From assembly GCF_029697505.1 (NCBI RefSeq), contig NZ_JARJEF010000010.1, forward strand, positions 1 through 64,000: DNA of 64,000 nucleotides. Direction: 5' to 3'. The translations under genes and the position numbers were made by a program. The number at the start of each line of letters is the position of its first letter. The first letter of the stretch is position 1. The DNA is from Pseudophaeobacter profundi (GTDB taxonomy: Bacteria > Pseudomonadota > Alphaproteobacteria > Rhodobacterales > Rhodobacteraceae). The notes under the pieces are model-generated. The model searched no databases. It saw only the letters and a list, made by a program, of their open reading frames with translations, and was not told the origin of the DNA. Shown piece after piece: positions 24,987 to 33,722 of this stretch.

Positions 24987-25913
24987 ATGGCTGAACAACA
25001 GACAAAACCCAAATTCAGGTGGCATATCCTTGTGTTTCTGGCCCCTGCGGTGCTGGTGTACACCGCCGTCATGATCTATCCGCTGTTCAACACCCTGCGC
25101 CTGTCACTGTTCACCGAGGTCGACCAGACGCGGATTTTTGTGGGCTTGCAGAACTTTCGCACCCTGTTCGGAGATGCGATCTGGTCCACCCAATTCTGGA
25201 ACGCGCTAGGAAATAATTTCTGGTTCTTCCTGGTGCATATGCTGGTGCAAAATCCCATTGGCGTGGCCCTTGCCGCAATCCTGAGCCACCCGAAACTGCG
25301 ATTTGCCGGTTTTTACCGTTCCGCCATCTTCATTCCCACCATTCTCAGCTTTGTTATCGTTGGTTTCGCCTGGAAGCTCATCCTGTCGCCCATCTGGGGC
25401 ATTGCGCCGGGACTGCTGGATGCCGTTGGCCTGAAATCGCTTTATGCGCCCTGGCTTGGCAAAGAGGCCTATGCGCTGACCACCCTGTCGCTGGTGTCGG
25501 TCTGGCAGTTCGTTGGCATCCCGATGATGCTGATCTATGCGGCACTCCTGTCGATTCCTGATGAAATTCTAGAGTCGGCAGAAGTGGACGGCATCACCGG
25601 ACTTGCAGCCTTCTGGAAGATCAAGCTGCCACTGATCCTGCCCTCGATCGGGATTATTTCAATCCTGACCTTTGTCGCCAATTTCAATGCGTTTGATCTG
25701 ATCTACGCGGCGCAGGGCGCACTGGCCGGACCGGATTTCTCGACTGATATTCTAGGCACATTCATGTATCGCACCTTCTTTGGCTTTCAGCTGCAACTAG
25801 GGGATCCGCATATGGGGTCAACCATTGCATCCGCAATGTTTGCCATCATCCTGATTGGCGTGTGTCTGTACCTGTTTGGTATTCAGTCGCGCATGCGCCG
25901 CTATCAGTTCTGA
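24987..25913 (+). CDS. Sugar ABC transporter permease (MalF/UgpA-like)
   Basis: A 308-aa inner-membrane protein with about six hydrophobic helices. The EAA motif loop (EILESAEVDGITGLAAFWKIKLPLI) docks the ATPase. It is preceded by TAGGATG six bases before ATG. It forms the pore with the permease at 25925-26764 in the amino-sugar importer operon. Confidence 0.92.
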   Translation: MAEQQTKPKFRWHILVFLAPAVLVYTAVMIYPLFNTLRLSLFTEVDQTRIFVGLQNFRTLFGDAIWSTQFWNALGNNFWFFLVHMLVQNPIGVALAAILSHPKLRFAGFYRSAIFIPTILSFVIVGFAWKLILSPIWGIAPGLLDAVGLKSLYAPWLGKEAYALTTLSLVSVWQFVGIPMMLIYAALLSIPDEILESAEVDGITGLAAFWKIKLPLILPSIGIISILTFVANFNAFDLIYAAQGALAGPDFSTDILGTFMYRTFFGFQLQLGDPHMGSTIASAMFAIILIGVCLYLFGIQSRMRRYQF

Positions 25914-25924
25914 AGGAGAGCGCG

Positions 25925-26764
25925 ATGAATGTTGCCCGTCAAAACCGCCTGAATACCTTTGCCGCGCATGGGGCCTTGATCCTTTATACCGTGATCGCGC
26001 TATTCCCGGTCTTTGTGATCGTTATCAACAGCTTCAAAACACGCAAGGCGATCTTTCGTGAACCACTGGCACTGCCCCATGCAGATAGTTTTTCGCTGAT
26101 CGGCTATGAAACCGTGCTCAAGCAGGGGGATTTCGTTCTCTACTTTCAGAATTCGATGATCGTGACGGTGGGTTCCTTGTTCTTTATTCTGCTGTTTGGT
26201 GCCATGGCGGCCTTTGCCCTGGCGGAATACCGCTTCAAGGGCAACACGCTGATGGGGCTGTATCTGGCCCTCGGCATCATGATCCCCATTCGCATTGGCA
26301 CCGTCGCCATTCTGGAAATGATGGTACAGACGGGGCTGGTCAACACCCTGTGGGCGCTTATCCTGGTCTATACCGCACAGGGGCTGCCCTTGGCGGTGTT
26401 CATCCTATCGGAATTCATGCGCCAGGTGAGTGACGATTTGAAGAACGCCGGCCGCATCGACGGATTGTCCGAATACCGGATCTTCTTTCGCCTGGTTCTG
26501 CCGCTGGTGCGCCCGGCCATGGCAACGGTTGCCGTGTTCAACATGATCCCGATCTGGAACGATCTATGGTTCCCGCTGATCCTGGCCCCATCCGAAGAGG
26601 TCAAAACCCTGACGCTCGGCAGTCAGGTCTTTATTGGCCAGTTTGTCACCGACTGGAACGCGGTTCTGTCTGCCCTGTCACTGGCCATTCTGCCGGTCAT
26701 GGCGCTTTACGTTGTTTTCTCGCGGCAGCTAATCCGGGGCATCACATCAGGAGCAGTGAAATGA
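25925..26764 (+). CDS. Sugar ABC transporter permease (MalG/UgpE-like)
   Basis: A 279-aa inner-membrane protein with about six helices and the EAA loop DDLKNAGRIDGLSEYRIFFRLVLPLVRP. ATG 25925 is chosen over the longer frame because GAAGGAGAG lies just upstream and the longer frame overlaps the preceding permease gene. It ends in a 4-bp overlap with the oxidoreductase gene. Confidence 0.92.
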   Translation: MNVARQNRLNTFAAHGALILYTVIALFPVFVIVINSFKTRKAIFREPLALPHADSFSLIGYETVLKQGDFVLYFQNSMIVTVGSLFFILLFGAMAAFALAEYRFKGNTLMGLYLALGIMIPIRIGTVAILEMMVQTGLVNTLWALILVYTAQGLPLAVFILSEFMRQVSDDLKNAGRIDGLSEYRIFFRLVLPLVRPAMATVAVFNMIPIWNDLWFPLILAPSEEVKTLTLGSQVFIGQFVTDWNAVLSALSLAILPVMALYVVFSRQLIRGITSGAVK

Positions 26765-27786
26765 GGGTTGTTGTTGCGGGGCTTGGCAATATGGGGCGGA
26801 GCCATGCGCTGGCCTATCACGCCCACCCCGAGGCCGAGATCGTCGGGCTGGTGAACCGTTCGGATGTGGATTTGCCACCCGAACTGGCAGATTACCCCCG
26901 CTTCGAAACCTTTGAGGAAGGATTGGCGCAAAAGCCCGATCTGGTCTGCGTCGCCACCTATTCCGACAGCCACGCCGATTATGCCATCGCCGCGATGGAG
27001 GCGGGCGCGCATGTGTTTATCGAAAAACCGCTGGCGACCACTGTGGCAGATGCACAGCGGGTGGTTGCAACAGCCCAGCGGCTGAACCGCAAGCTTGTCG
27101 TCGGCTATATCCTGCGCCACCATCCCAGCTGGCAGCGTCTCGTCGCCGAGGCACGCGATCTGGGCGGGCCTTATGTGTTTCGCATGAACCTGAACCAGCA
27201 ATCAGATGGCCCCACCTGGGATACGCATAAATCCCTGATGCAGACCACCAGCCCGCTGGTCGATTGTGGCGTGCACTATGTGGATGTGATGTGCCAGATC
27301 ACCGATGCCGCGCCTGTGCGGGTCAGCGGTATGGGCCTGCGCCTGTCGGATGAAATTGCCACGGATATGTATAACTATGGGCAATTGCAGGTCTGGTTCA
27401 AAGATGGCTCAGTCGGCTGGTACGAGGCGGGCTGGGGGCCAATGATGTCGGAAACTGCGTTTTTTGTAAAAGACGTGATCTCCCCCAGAGGCGCGGTTTC
27501 CATCACCGAGGACAACAAAGGCGCCTCTGATGATGTGGATGGCCACACCCGAGTTGGCGGCATTCTGGTGCATCGCCCCTCTGGCGATACCCTGATTGAA
27601 ATGCCGGATGAGCCGGGCCATCAGCAGCTGTGCAACGCCGAGCAGGCCTTCATGATCAAGGCGATCACCCAGGACATCGACCTGACACGCCACCAGAGCG
27701 ACGCCGTGCAATCGCTGAAAATTTGCCTGGCCGCCGACCAAAGCATCCGCACCGGACGCCCCGTAGACCTAGGAGAGACCCAATGA
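26761..27786 (+). CDS. Gfo/Idh/MocA-family oxidoreductase
   Basis: A 341-aa NAD(P)-dependent dehydrogenase. The Rossmann start is [17 protein letters not shown], the family EKP signature is in [11 protein letters not shown], and the C-terminal domain has [15 protein letters not shown] (candidate catalytic His). It lies between permease and ATPase genes with 4-bp overlaps on both sides, so it is an integral part of the amino-sugar uptake operon. It may oxidise or epimerise the imported sugar. MurQ/NagA routes do not need such an enzyme, so the transporter may take more than one substrate or a modified sugar. Confidence 0.85.
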   Translation: MRVVVAGLGNMGRSHALAYHAHPEAEIVGLVNRSDVDLPPELADYPRFETFEEGLAQKPDLVCVATYSDSHADYAIAAMEAGAHVFIEKPLATTVADAQRVVATAQRLNRKLVVGYILRHHPSWQRLVAEARDLGGPYVFRMNLNQQSDGPTWDTHKSLMQTTSPLVDCGVHYVDVMCQITDAAPVRVSGMGLRLSDEIATDMYNYGQLQVWFKDGSVGWYEAGWGPMMSETAFFVKDVISPRGAVSITEDNKGASDDVDGHTRVGGILVHRPSGDTLIEMPDEPGHQQLCNAEQAFMIKAITQDIDLTRHQSDAVQSLKICLAADQSIRTGRPVDLGETQ

Positions 27787-28790
27787 CCGCGCTGACCCTT
27801 ACCAATCTTTGCAAGTCGTTTGGCTCGGTAGAAGTTTTGAAAAACATCAACCTGACCGTCGAAGATGGCGAATTCGTGGTCTTCGTCGGCCCTTCGGGCT
27901 GTGGTAAATCCACCCTGTTGCGGGTGATTGCGGGGCTTGAGGACGCCAGTTCAGGCACTGTCGATATTGGTGGCACAGTGGTCAATACCGTCCCCCCCGC
28001 CAAGCGCGGCATTGCCATGGTCTTCCAGTCCTACGCACTCTATCCGCATCTGAGCGTACGCGACAACATGGCGCTGGGGCTGAAACAGGAAAAGCAGCCC
28101 AAATCCGTGATCGATGAAAGGGTTGGCAAAGCTATCGAAATGCTGGATCTGGGCGCTTATGTAGACCGCCAGCCTGCGGACCTGTCCGGCGGCCAGCGCC
28201 AAAGGGTGGCCATCGGCCGGGCCATTGTGCGCGAACCAAAGCTGTTCCTGTTTGATGAACCTCTGTCGAACCTTGATGCCGCATTGCGGATGAATACGCG
28301 CATCGAGATCGCAGAACTGCACCGGACCCTCAGCGCCTCGATGATCTATGTGACCCATGATCAAACCGAGGCCATGACCCTTGCCGACAAAATCGTGGTT
28401 TTGCGGGATGGGCGGGTCGAACAGGTCGGATCACCGATGGAGCTGTATAACAACCCCGCCAATCAGTTTGTTGCCGGCTTCCTCGGCTCGCCAGCGATGA
28501 ATTTCCTGAAAAAAGCGCCGTTGAATATCCCGAAAGATGGGGCCCTGGGCCTACGCCCCGAACATCTGCGCCCGACCAAAGGCGGGCGGATCAAGGGGGC
28601 CGTGACCCATGTTGAACGTCTGGGCGGCGACACCAACCTGCTGGTCGCCACCGAAGGGCAAGAGGCTCTTACCGTGCGCATTTTTGGCCAGGACGATACG
28701 CGCGTCGGGGCCGAGATCGAGCTTGATTTTGACGATTCTGCCGCCTTCCTGTTCGACGCTCAGCAACAGCGGGTCCGTTGCGCGACCTAA
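27783..28790 (+). CDS. Sugar ABC transporter ATP-binding protein (MalK/UgpC-like)
   Basis: A 335-aa ATPase. Walker A is [11 protein letters not shown] near residue 38, the signature [12 protein letters not shown] near 134, Walker [13 protein letters not shown] near 154 and the switch His in [10 protein letters not shown] near 187. The C-terminal TOBE/OB region (residues ~235-335, [19 protein letters not shown]) is that of carbohydrate importers. It is the last gene of the murQ-importer operon, tail to tail with a LysR gene 18 bp away. Confidence 0.93.
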   Translation: MTALTLTNLCKSFGSVEVLKNINLTVEDGEFVVFVGPSGCGKSTLLRVIAGLEDASSGTVDIGGTVVNTVPPAKRGIAMVFQSYALYPHLSVRDNMALGLKQEKQPKSVIDERVGKAIEMLDLGAYVDRQPADLSGGQRQRVAIGRAIVREPKLFLFDEPLSNLDAALRMNTRIEIAELHRTLSASMIYVTHDQTEAMTLADKIVVLRDGRVEQVGSPMELYNNPANQFVAGFLGSPAMNFLKKAPLNIPKDGALGLRPEHLRPTKGGRIKGAVTHVERLGGDTNLLVATEGQEALTVRIFGQDDTRVGAEIELDFDDSAAFLFDAQQQRVRCAT

Positions 28791-28808
28791 ATGGCGCATC
28801 CGGGCAGA

Positions 28809-29642
28809 TCAGGGCAGGGGGTTCGTATCCGCCAGTTGCTTGGCCAGTGTGCTGGCAAAAACCGATTTTCGGTACGAAATGCCAAGGCGGCGGCTGGTTT
28901 TTTCCGGGTGAATAAATGGGCGCAGAATGATGTCCTCTCGCCCCTCACCATGTGAGCGCGGCACCAGGGCGATGCCAAGGCCCGCCGCCACCAGATCCAG
29001 CAGTTGCGCATCATTCATCGCCTGCGCCGCAGGCCCCGGGCTGGCCCCGTTCTTCGCCGCTGCTGGATCAAGGCGATCGGCATCTGGACAATAGGGCCGA
29101 TGGATCAGCGCCTGATCGACAATATCCTCCAGACGTAGACCCGCCGCACGGGCCAGCGGGTGAAATCGCCCAAGCGCGACGCAAAAGGGCTCTTCCGTCA
29201 GCAGAATAAAACCATGGCCGGCTGGGACGCAGGCCTCGGACAAAAAGGCCAAGTCACTGCCAAGCGGATCATCGGTGAAGGCAAAAGTCAGATCGGGGGA
29301 TTTCCAGCGCAGCGCATTCAATCCGGGCGCAAAGCTCTGCAGCAGCACATCGGGGGCACAGTGAATGCGCACCCGTTGCTGGGGCTGGGTCTGCAGCCGC
29401 TGATCCAGGCTCGACAGATGGGCCACGCTTTCCACCGTGTCATGATACAGCCGGATTGCCAGCGGCGTTGGCTGCAAACCTGATTTGGCACGCAAGAACA
29501 ACGCCCCCCCCAGACGTTGTTCCAGCTTCTGAATCGCCGCCGAAACCGTCGGCTGGCTCACCTCATTGGCGCGGGCCGCCTGACTAAAGGTTCCGGTTTC
29601 AAAGGCACCAGCAAAGTAGCGTAGTGTGGTAAGTTCTATCAT
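28809..29642 (-). CDS. LysR-family transcriptional regulator
   Basis: A 277-aa LTTR. HTH residues ~1-60 include LTTLRYFAGAFETGTFSQAA, VSQPTVSAAIQKLEQRLGGA and LFLRAKSGLQPTPLA, with an effector domain after. ATG 29642 is preferred over an in-frame TTG two codons upstream. Its start codon lies inside a perfect 15-bp palindrome, a likely autoregulatory site. It is divergent from the small gene at 29740, its probable target. Confidence 0.87.
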   Translation of the reverse strand: MIELTTLRYFAGAFETGTFSQAARANEVSQPTVSAAIQKLEQRLGGALFLRAKSGLQPTPLAIRLYHDTVESVAHLSSLDQRLQTQPQQRVRIHCAPDVLLQSFAPGLNALRWKSPDLTFAFTDDPLGSDLAFLSEACVPAGHGFILLTEEPFCVALGRFHPLARAAGLRLEDIVDQALIHRPYCPDADRLDPAAAKNGASPGPAAQAMNDAQLLDLVAAGLGIALVPRSHGEGREDIILRPFIHPEKTSRRLGISYRKSVFASTLAKQLADTNPLP

Positions 29643-29655
29643 AGTCAATGACTAT
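29641..29655. promoter_or_regulatory. LysR-type operator overlapping the lysR start
   Basis: ATAGTCA-A-TGACTAT is a perfect palindrome. It contains the classical T-N11-A LTTR core at 29642-29654 and overlaps the lysR start codon, which fits negative autoregulation. The divergent gene starts 85 bp away. Confidence 0.6.
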
Positions 29656-29739
29656 ACCTTCTATAGCCTTCATAGCAATTAACTTTATATACTGCGACTG
29701 GCATATCGGCGGGGCCAACCCTTGAAAAGGACTTCAGAG

Positions 29740-30165
29740 ATGACTGCGACAGCAACAAATGAAACAGCCGCAAACCCCGGTGCCGCCGTAATTGATCAGG
29801 TGATTGCAAAATTCTGCGCCGGCGATATGACGCTTTTTGACGACATGGCCGATGACATTGATTTTCGCATCGACCATTACCGCGATGCCGATACCGACGT
29901 CAGCTGGCAACAGGCTGACACAAAACCATCCCTGATGGGGCTATTTGCGCGGCTGGGGAAAGAGATTTTTCCCCAGGGAACACAGGCGCTGGAGGTCCAG
30001 ACCTCGGCCCTTGGCGCCGGCTGGCATCTGACCCGGTTTCAGCAGCAATTCTTCTATGGTCAGCGTCAGCGCGAGGTCAGATCCTTGACCCATATTATCT
30101 CGCATGAAGCCGAGGGGCTGTTGGACTATTTCCGCGAAACCGTGACCACGATTGAGAATATCTGA
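29740..30165 (+). CDS. Small NTF2/SnoaL-like protein (tentative)
   Basis: A 141-aa cytosolic protein from ATG 29740 (AAAAGGA eight bases upstream; an earlier in-frame TTG is rejected). The pattern VIDQVIAKFCAGDMTLFDDM, DDIDFRIDHYRD and a final amphipathic strand region resembles the cone-shaped SnoaL/NTF2 fold, but the match is weak and no catalytic residues are assigned. It is divergent from the LysR gene at 28809-29642 and probably its regulated target. Confidence 0.5.
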   Translation: MTATATNETAANPGAAVIDQVIAKFCAGDMTLFDDMADDIDFRIDHYRDADTDVSWQQADTKPSLMGLFARLGKEIFPQGTQALEVQTSALGAGWHLTRFQQQFFYGQRQREVRSLTHIISHEAEGLLDYFRETVTTIENI

Positions 30166-30212
30166 TTGGTGGCCAATAGATCAGCGGCCAGTGTCGGCCG
30201 GGTAGGCTGACC

Positions 30213-31655
30213 CTATGCGCAGCCGCTATTCCAACCATCCTTATAGGCGAGATAGCGCTGCGCATAGGCTTCGGCGCGATCCGGTTTGGGCCCATAGCAG
30301 GCCTGAACCTGTGGTGGCGTCAGTACTGAACTGGCCGGTTGCTCGGGCGTGCTGGCCAGGATCGCCAGCCGCGCCGCGCCAAGTGCCGCGCCCTGGGCAC
30401 CGCTGGCGGGCAGCTGAAGGGTCAACCCGGTAATATCGGCGATCATTTGCAGCCAGGTTTCTGACTGGCTGCCGCCACCTGCGACCCAGACCGTTTCGGG
30501 CAGGGATCCGCAGTGATCCAGCGCCGCGCAGCAATCGCCAAAGGCATAGCCGACGCCCTCCATCACGGCCTGCACCAGATCCGCCAGCCGCTGGTCGCGA
30601 CGCAACCCAAGGAACGCACCGCTGGCATCGGGCGCATTATGCGGCGTTCTTTCACCAGACAGATAGGGCAGAAAAGTCACCGCAGAGGGCGCCCGGTCCG
30701 GCTCCACCAGCGCGGTCAGTGCCGCAGGTGTTTTGCCGACGATATCGCCCAGCCAGGACAGCGCATCGGTGGCCGAAAGGATGACCCCCATCTGATGCCA
30801 GGTCTGCGGCACCGCATGACAGAAACTATGCACTGCGCCATCGGTATTGGCCGCAAAATGATCAGTGACCGAAAACAGCACGCCGGACGTGCCCAAAGAC
30901 AAGAACCCATCGCCTGGCTGCACAAGCCCTAGCCCGCAGGCCGTCGCCGCATTGTCGCCGCCGCCACCCGCCACGGTGACAGATGCAACGCCCCAGTCAG
31001 TGGCCAGCGAGGGGCGTAGCCTGCCTGCCGACGCACTGCCTTCGACCAGCCGAGGCATATGATCCCGGCTCAGCCCGGTGGCCGCGAGCAGCACATCCGA
31101 CCAGTCGCGCCGGGCCACATCCAACCAAAGTGTCCCCGCCGCATCGGACATGTCCGAGACGTGCTCTCCCGTCAGCCAAAGCGTGACAAAATCCTTTGGC
31201 AGCAAAATCTTCCGTGTTTTTTCAAATATGTCAGGCTCATTTTTTGCCACCCAGCGTAGTTTCGGCGCGGTAAAACCGGCCATAACGAGATTGCCGCCAA
31301 TACCGCGAAAATCGGCGCGCGCGTCCAGTTCGCCACATTCGATGCTGGCGCGGCCATCGTTCCACAAGATGGCGGGGCGCAGGGGCTGATCATCCTTATC
31401 CAGCAGGGTCGCGCCATGCATCTGGCCAGACACGGCAATGCCACGTAGCGCTGCAAAGGCGGTTGGGGCGCTGGCGCGCAGCTGATCAATCGCCGCTTCG
31501 CAGGCGGCAATCCAGGCCATCGGATCCTGCTCACTCCATAGCGGGGCAGGGCGGTCGACCTCCAGCGCGCTATGGCCTTCGGCCAGGACGATCTGATCTT
31601 CGTCGATCAACAGCGCTTTGACACCCGAAGTGCCCAAATCCAGTCCAAGATACAT
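30213..31655 (-). CDS. xylB: Xylulokinase
   Basis: A 480-aa FGGY kinase that phosphorylates D-xylulose to xylulose-5-P. Blocks are MYLGLDLGTSGVKALLID, ALEVDRPAPLWSEQDPMAW, GISGQMHGATLLD-type AVSGQMHGATLLD, LWNDGR, and YLSGERTPHNAPDASGAFLG. The adenine-side motif is VWVAGGGSQSETWLQMIADI. The start at 31655 lacks a clear ribosome site, but the extension to 31694 adds only non-conserved residues. It is the last gene of the long xylose operon. Confidence 0.94.
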   Translation of the reverse strand: MYLGLDLGTSGVKALLIDEDQIVLAEGHSALEVDRPAPLWSEQDPMAWIAACEAAIDQLRASAPTAFAALRGIAVSGQMHGATLLDKDDQPLRPAILWNDGRASIECGELDARADFRGIGGNLVMAGFTAPKLRWVAKNEPDIFEKTRKILLPKDFVTLWLTGEHVSDMSDAAGTLWLDVARRDWSDVLLAATGLSRDHMPRLVEGSASAGRLRPSLATDWGVASVTVAGGGGDNAATACGLGLVQPGDGFLSLGTSGVLFSVTDHFAANTDGAVHSFCHAVPQTWHQMGVILSATDALSWLGDIVGKTPAALTALVEPDRAPSAVTFLPYLSGERTPHNAPDASGAFLGLRRDQRLADLVQAVMEGVGYAFGDCCAALDHCGSLPETVWVAGGGSQSETWLQMIADITGLTLQLPASGAQGAALGAARLAILASTPEQPASSVLTPPQVQACYGPKPDRAEAYAQRYLAYKDGWNSGCA

Positions 31656-31721
31656 TGCGATGGCCCATCCAGTAGAAATTGGCTGGCCATCCACCCGCAG
31701 CAGATGGCCAGGGAAGCACCC

Positions 31722-32675
31722 TTAGAACGGGCTGTCAGGATAGTAGAAATCCATTGCGTTTTCCTGCGTCACCAGGACCGAGCCAATGACAAAAGACCCC
31801 GACACAGGTGCATTGGACGTCAATCCAACAGCCGTGAGTTCGATTGCGGTGGCAATCATCGAGGGTGGATAGGTCACGTTGGCAGGCATCATCTTGTCGC
31901 CATCTGCGGTGCGCTTGATCATTTCCTTCATGCCAGCGCCGCCCAGAACGAATTGGACATCATCACGCCCGGCGGCCTCGATCGCGGCAAGAACACCAAT
32001 AGCCATGTCATCATCCGAGGCCCAAACCGCGTCGATTTTTGGATACTTCGACAGGAAGTCTTCCATCACGGTAAAGCTGTCGTCGCGGTTCCAGTTGCCG
32101 TGTTCGGCCGCCAGGATGTTGATGCCAGAACCATCAATCGCCGCCTTGAACCCATCGACGCGTTCATTGTCGATGGTGGTTGGGATGCCGCGGAACACCA
32201 CGATATCGCCGCCATCCGGCATCTTGGAGGCCATGTATTCGCCCGACACCTTGCCAAAGCCGGAATTGTCGCCTGCAACATAAAGGTCTTCAATGCCGGG
32301 CACCGAAAGACCACGGTCCACAACGGTGACCCAGGCGCCGCTGTCTGCAACGGCCTGTACCGGCGGGGTCAGTGGATCGGATTCAAAAGGCAGCACCACC
32401 AGCGCATCGATGTTGCGGGTGGCAACCATGTCTTCGATATCATTGACCTGCTTACCGGGGTCCGATGCGGTGGCCAGGACAAAATCAAGTTCGGGATAGA
32501 CCTCTTCCAGGCGTTCGACAGTCTGCTGCGCGTGAAAATTCATGCCACCGGCCCAGCCATGCGTTGCCGCAGGAATGGACACACCGATCACCTTGACCTC
32601 TGTTTCAGCTGCGACGGCGGCGGTTCCGACGACCGTAGCCAATGCCAGTGCAGCGAATGATTTGGTATATTTCAT
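31722..32675 (-). CDS. Pentose ABC transporter substrate-binding protein (RbsB/XylF class)
   Basis: A 317-aa periplasmic binding protein of the LacI-like fold. The signal peptide (MKYTKSFAALALATVVGTAAVAA) is cleaved near ETEV. Typical blocks are VIGVSIPAATHGWAGGM, ATASDPGKQVNDIEDMV, NIDALVVLPFESDPLTP, VTVVDRGL and DAVWASDDDMAIGVLAAIE. A strong GGGAGGAG precedes ATG 32675. Operon context (xylA, xylB) points to D-xylose, although substrate could extend to other pentoses or polyols. Confidence 0.9.
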   Translation of the reverse strand: MKYTKSFAALALATVVGTAAVAAETEVKVIGVSIPAATHGWAGGMNFHAQQTVERLEEVYPELDFVLATASDPGKQVNDIEDMVATRNIDALVVLPFESDPLTPPVQAVADSGAWVTVVDRGLSVPGIEDLYVAGDNSGFGKVSGEYMASKMPDGGDIVVFRGIPTTIDNERVDGFKAAIDGSGINILAAEHGNWNRDDSFTVMEDFLSKYPKIDAVWASDDDMAIGVLAAIEAAGRDDVQFVLGGAGMKEMIKRTADGDKMMPANVTYPPSMIATAIELTAVGLTSNAPVSGSFVIGSVLVTQENAMDFYYPDSPF

Positions 32676-32710
32676 CTTTGCTCCTCCCATGAAGCGTGCT
32701 TGAAGCGGCT

Positions 32711-33709
32711 CTAGTTTGCCGTCTTGCCTTCGCGCTGCAGGATCACAGCGAGAATGATGATGACGCCCTGGATCGCACCATTGAGATAGGGCGACACAAA
32801 ATCCGTCAGGTTCAGAATGTTGCCAATCAGGCTCAGGATCAGCACGCCGATCACGGTGCCCCAGACCCGGCCGAAACCACCTTTCAGGACCGTGCCGCCG
32901 ATAATGACGGCGGCGATGGCTTCCAATTCCCACAACACCCCGGTGGAAGAGGAGGCAGAGCCAAGCCGCGGCACATACATGATGGTGGCGACGCCAACCA
33001 GGACGCCAAGGCCTGCATAGGCGATCAGCCGGGTGCGCTTGACGTTGACATTGGAATAATGGGCGACGTTTTCATTGGATCCGGTGGCGGCGCAGTGGCG
33101 GCCAAAGGCTGCACGCGACATCAGGATTTCCCCCAGAAGCACAACCAGCGCAAAGACAATGATCGGCCAGCTGATACCAAGGATGCCATCAAAATAAACC
33201 GGTCGGTAAAAACTGCGCAGAGCAAAATCCAGCGAGAGCGTGCCGCCATCGGCCAGCCAGGTCACCAGCGACCGGTAAACCCCCATGGCGCCCAGCGTGA
33301 CGATAAAGGCATCAATGCCAAGGCTTGTGATCAGATAGCCATTGAGCAATCCGGCAAGCAGGCCGGCAACAAGCGCGGTTGCCATGCCCAGCAGGATGAT
33401 TGGCACCCCGACGCCCAGGCTTGGCAGGGCCGCATTCATCACAAGGATCATCAGCCCGGCAATAAAAGCTGCCATCGACCCCACCGACAGATCCAGCCCC
33501 CCGGCGGTGATGACAAAGGTCATGCCCACCGCAATGATGCCAATAAAGGCTGATCGGGCCAGCACATTGGTGATATTGGCGGCGCTCAGGAAATTGGCAT
33601 TCAGCATTGCCCCGATGATAACCAGAACAATCAGCGCAAGGATCGGCCCCAGAACCGACATCGACGGCCAGGCGCGGCTTTGCGGCGGAGGGAGCGTTGC
33701 ATCAGTCAT
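32711..33709 (-). CDS. Pentose ABC transporter permease (RbsC/XylH class)
   Basis: A 332-aa inner-membrane protein with about 8-10 hydrophobic segments and the family motif GIIAVGMTFVITAGGLDLSV. It starts at 33709 (MTDATLPPP). It is transcribed between the ATPase and binding-protein genes and works as a homodimer in this class. Confidence 0.92.
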   Translation of the reverse strand: MTDATLPPPQSRAWPSMSVLGPILALIVLVIIGAMLNANFLSAANITNVLARSAFIGIIAVGMTFVITAGGLDLSVGSMAAFIAGLMILVMNAALPSLGVGVPIILLGMATALVAGLLAGLLNGYLITSLGIDAFIVTLGAMGVYRSLVTWLADGGTLSLDFALRSFYRPVYFDGILGISWPIIVFALVVLLGEILMSRAAFGRHCAATGSNENVAHYSNVNVKRTRLIAYAGLGVLVGVATIMYVPRLGSASSSTGVLWELEAIAAVIIGGTVLKGGFGRVWGTVIGVLILSLIGNILNLTDFVSPYLNGAIQGVIIILAVILQREGKTAN

Positions 33710-33722
33710 GGTATTCAAACCC

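Noticed and set aside
31572-32660. 362-codon + strand frame
   Set aside because: Antisense to xylB and the pentose-binding-protein gene; low-complexity His/Gln/Arg-rich translation and no ribosome site.
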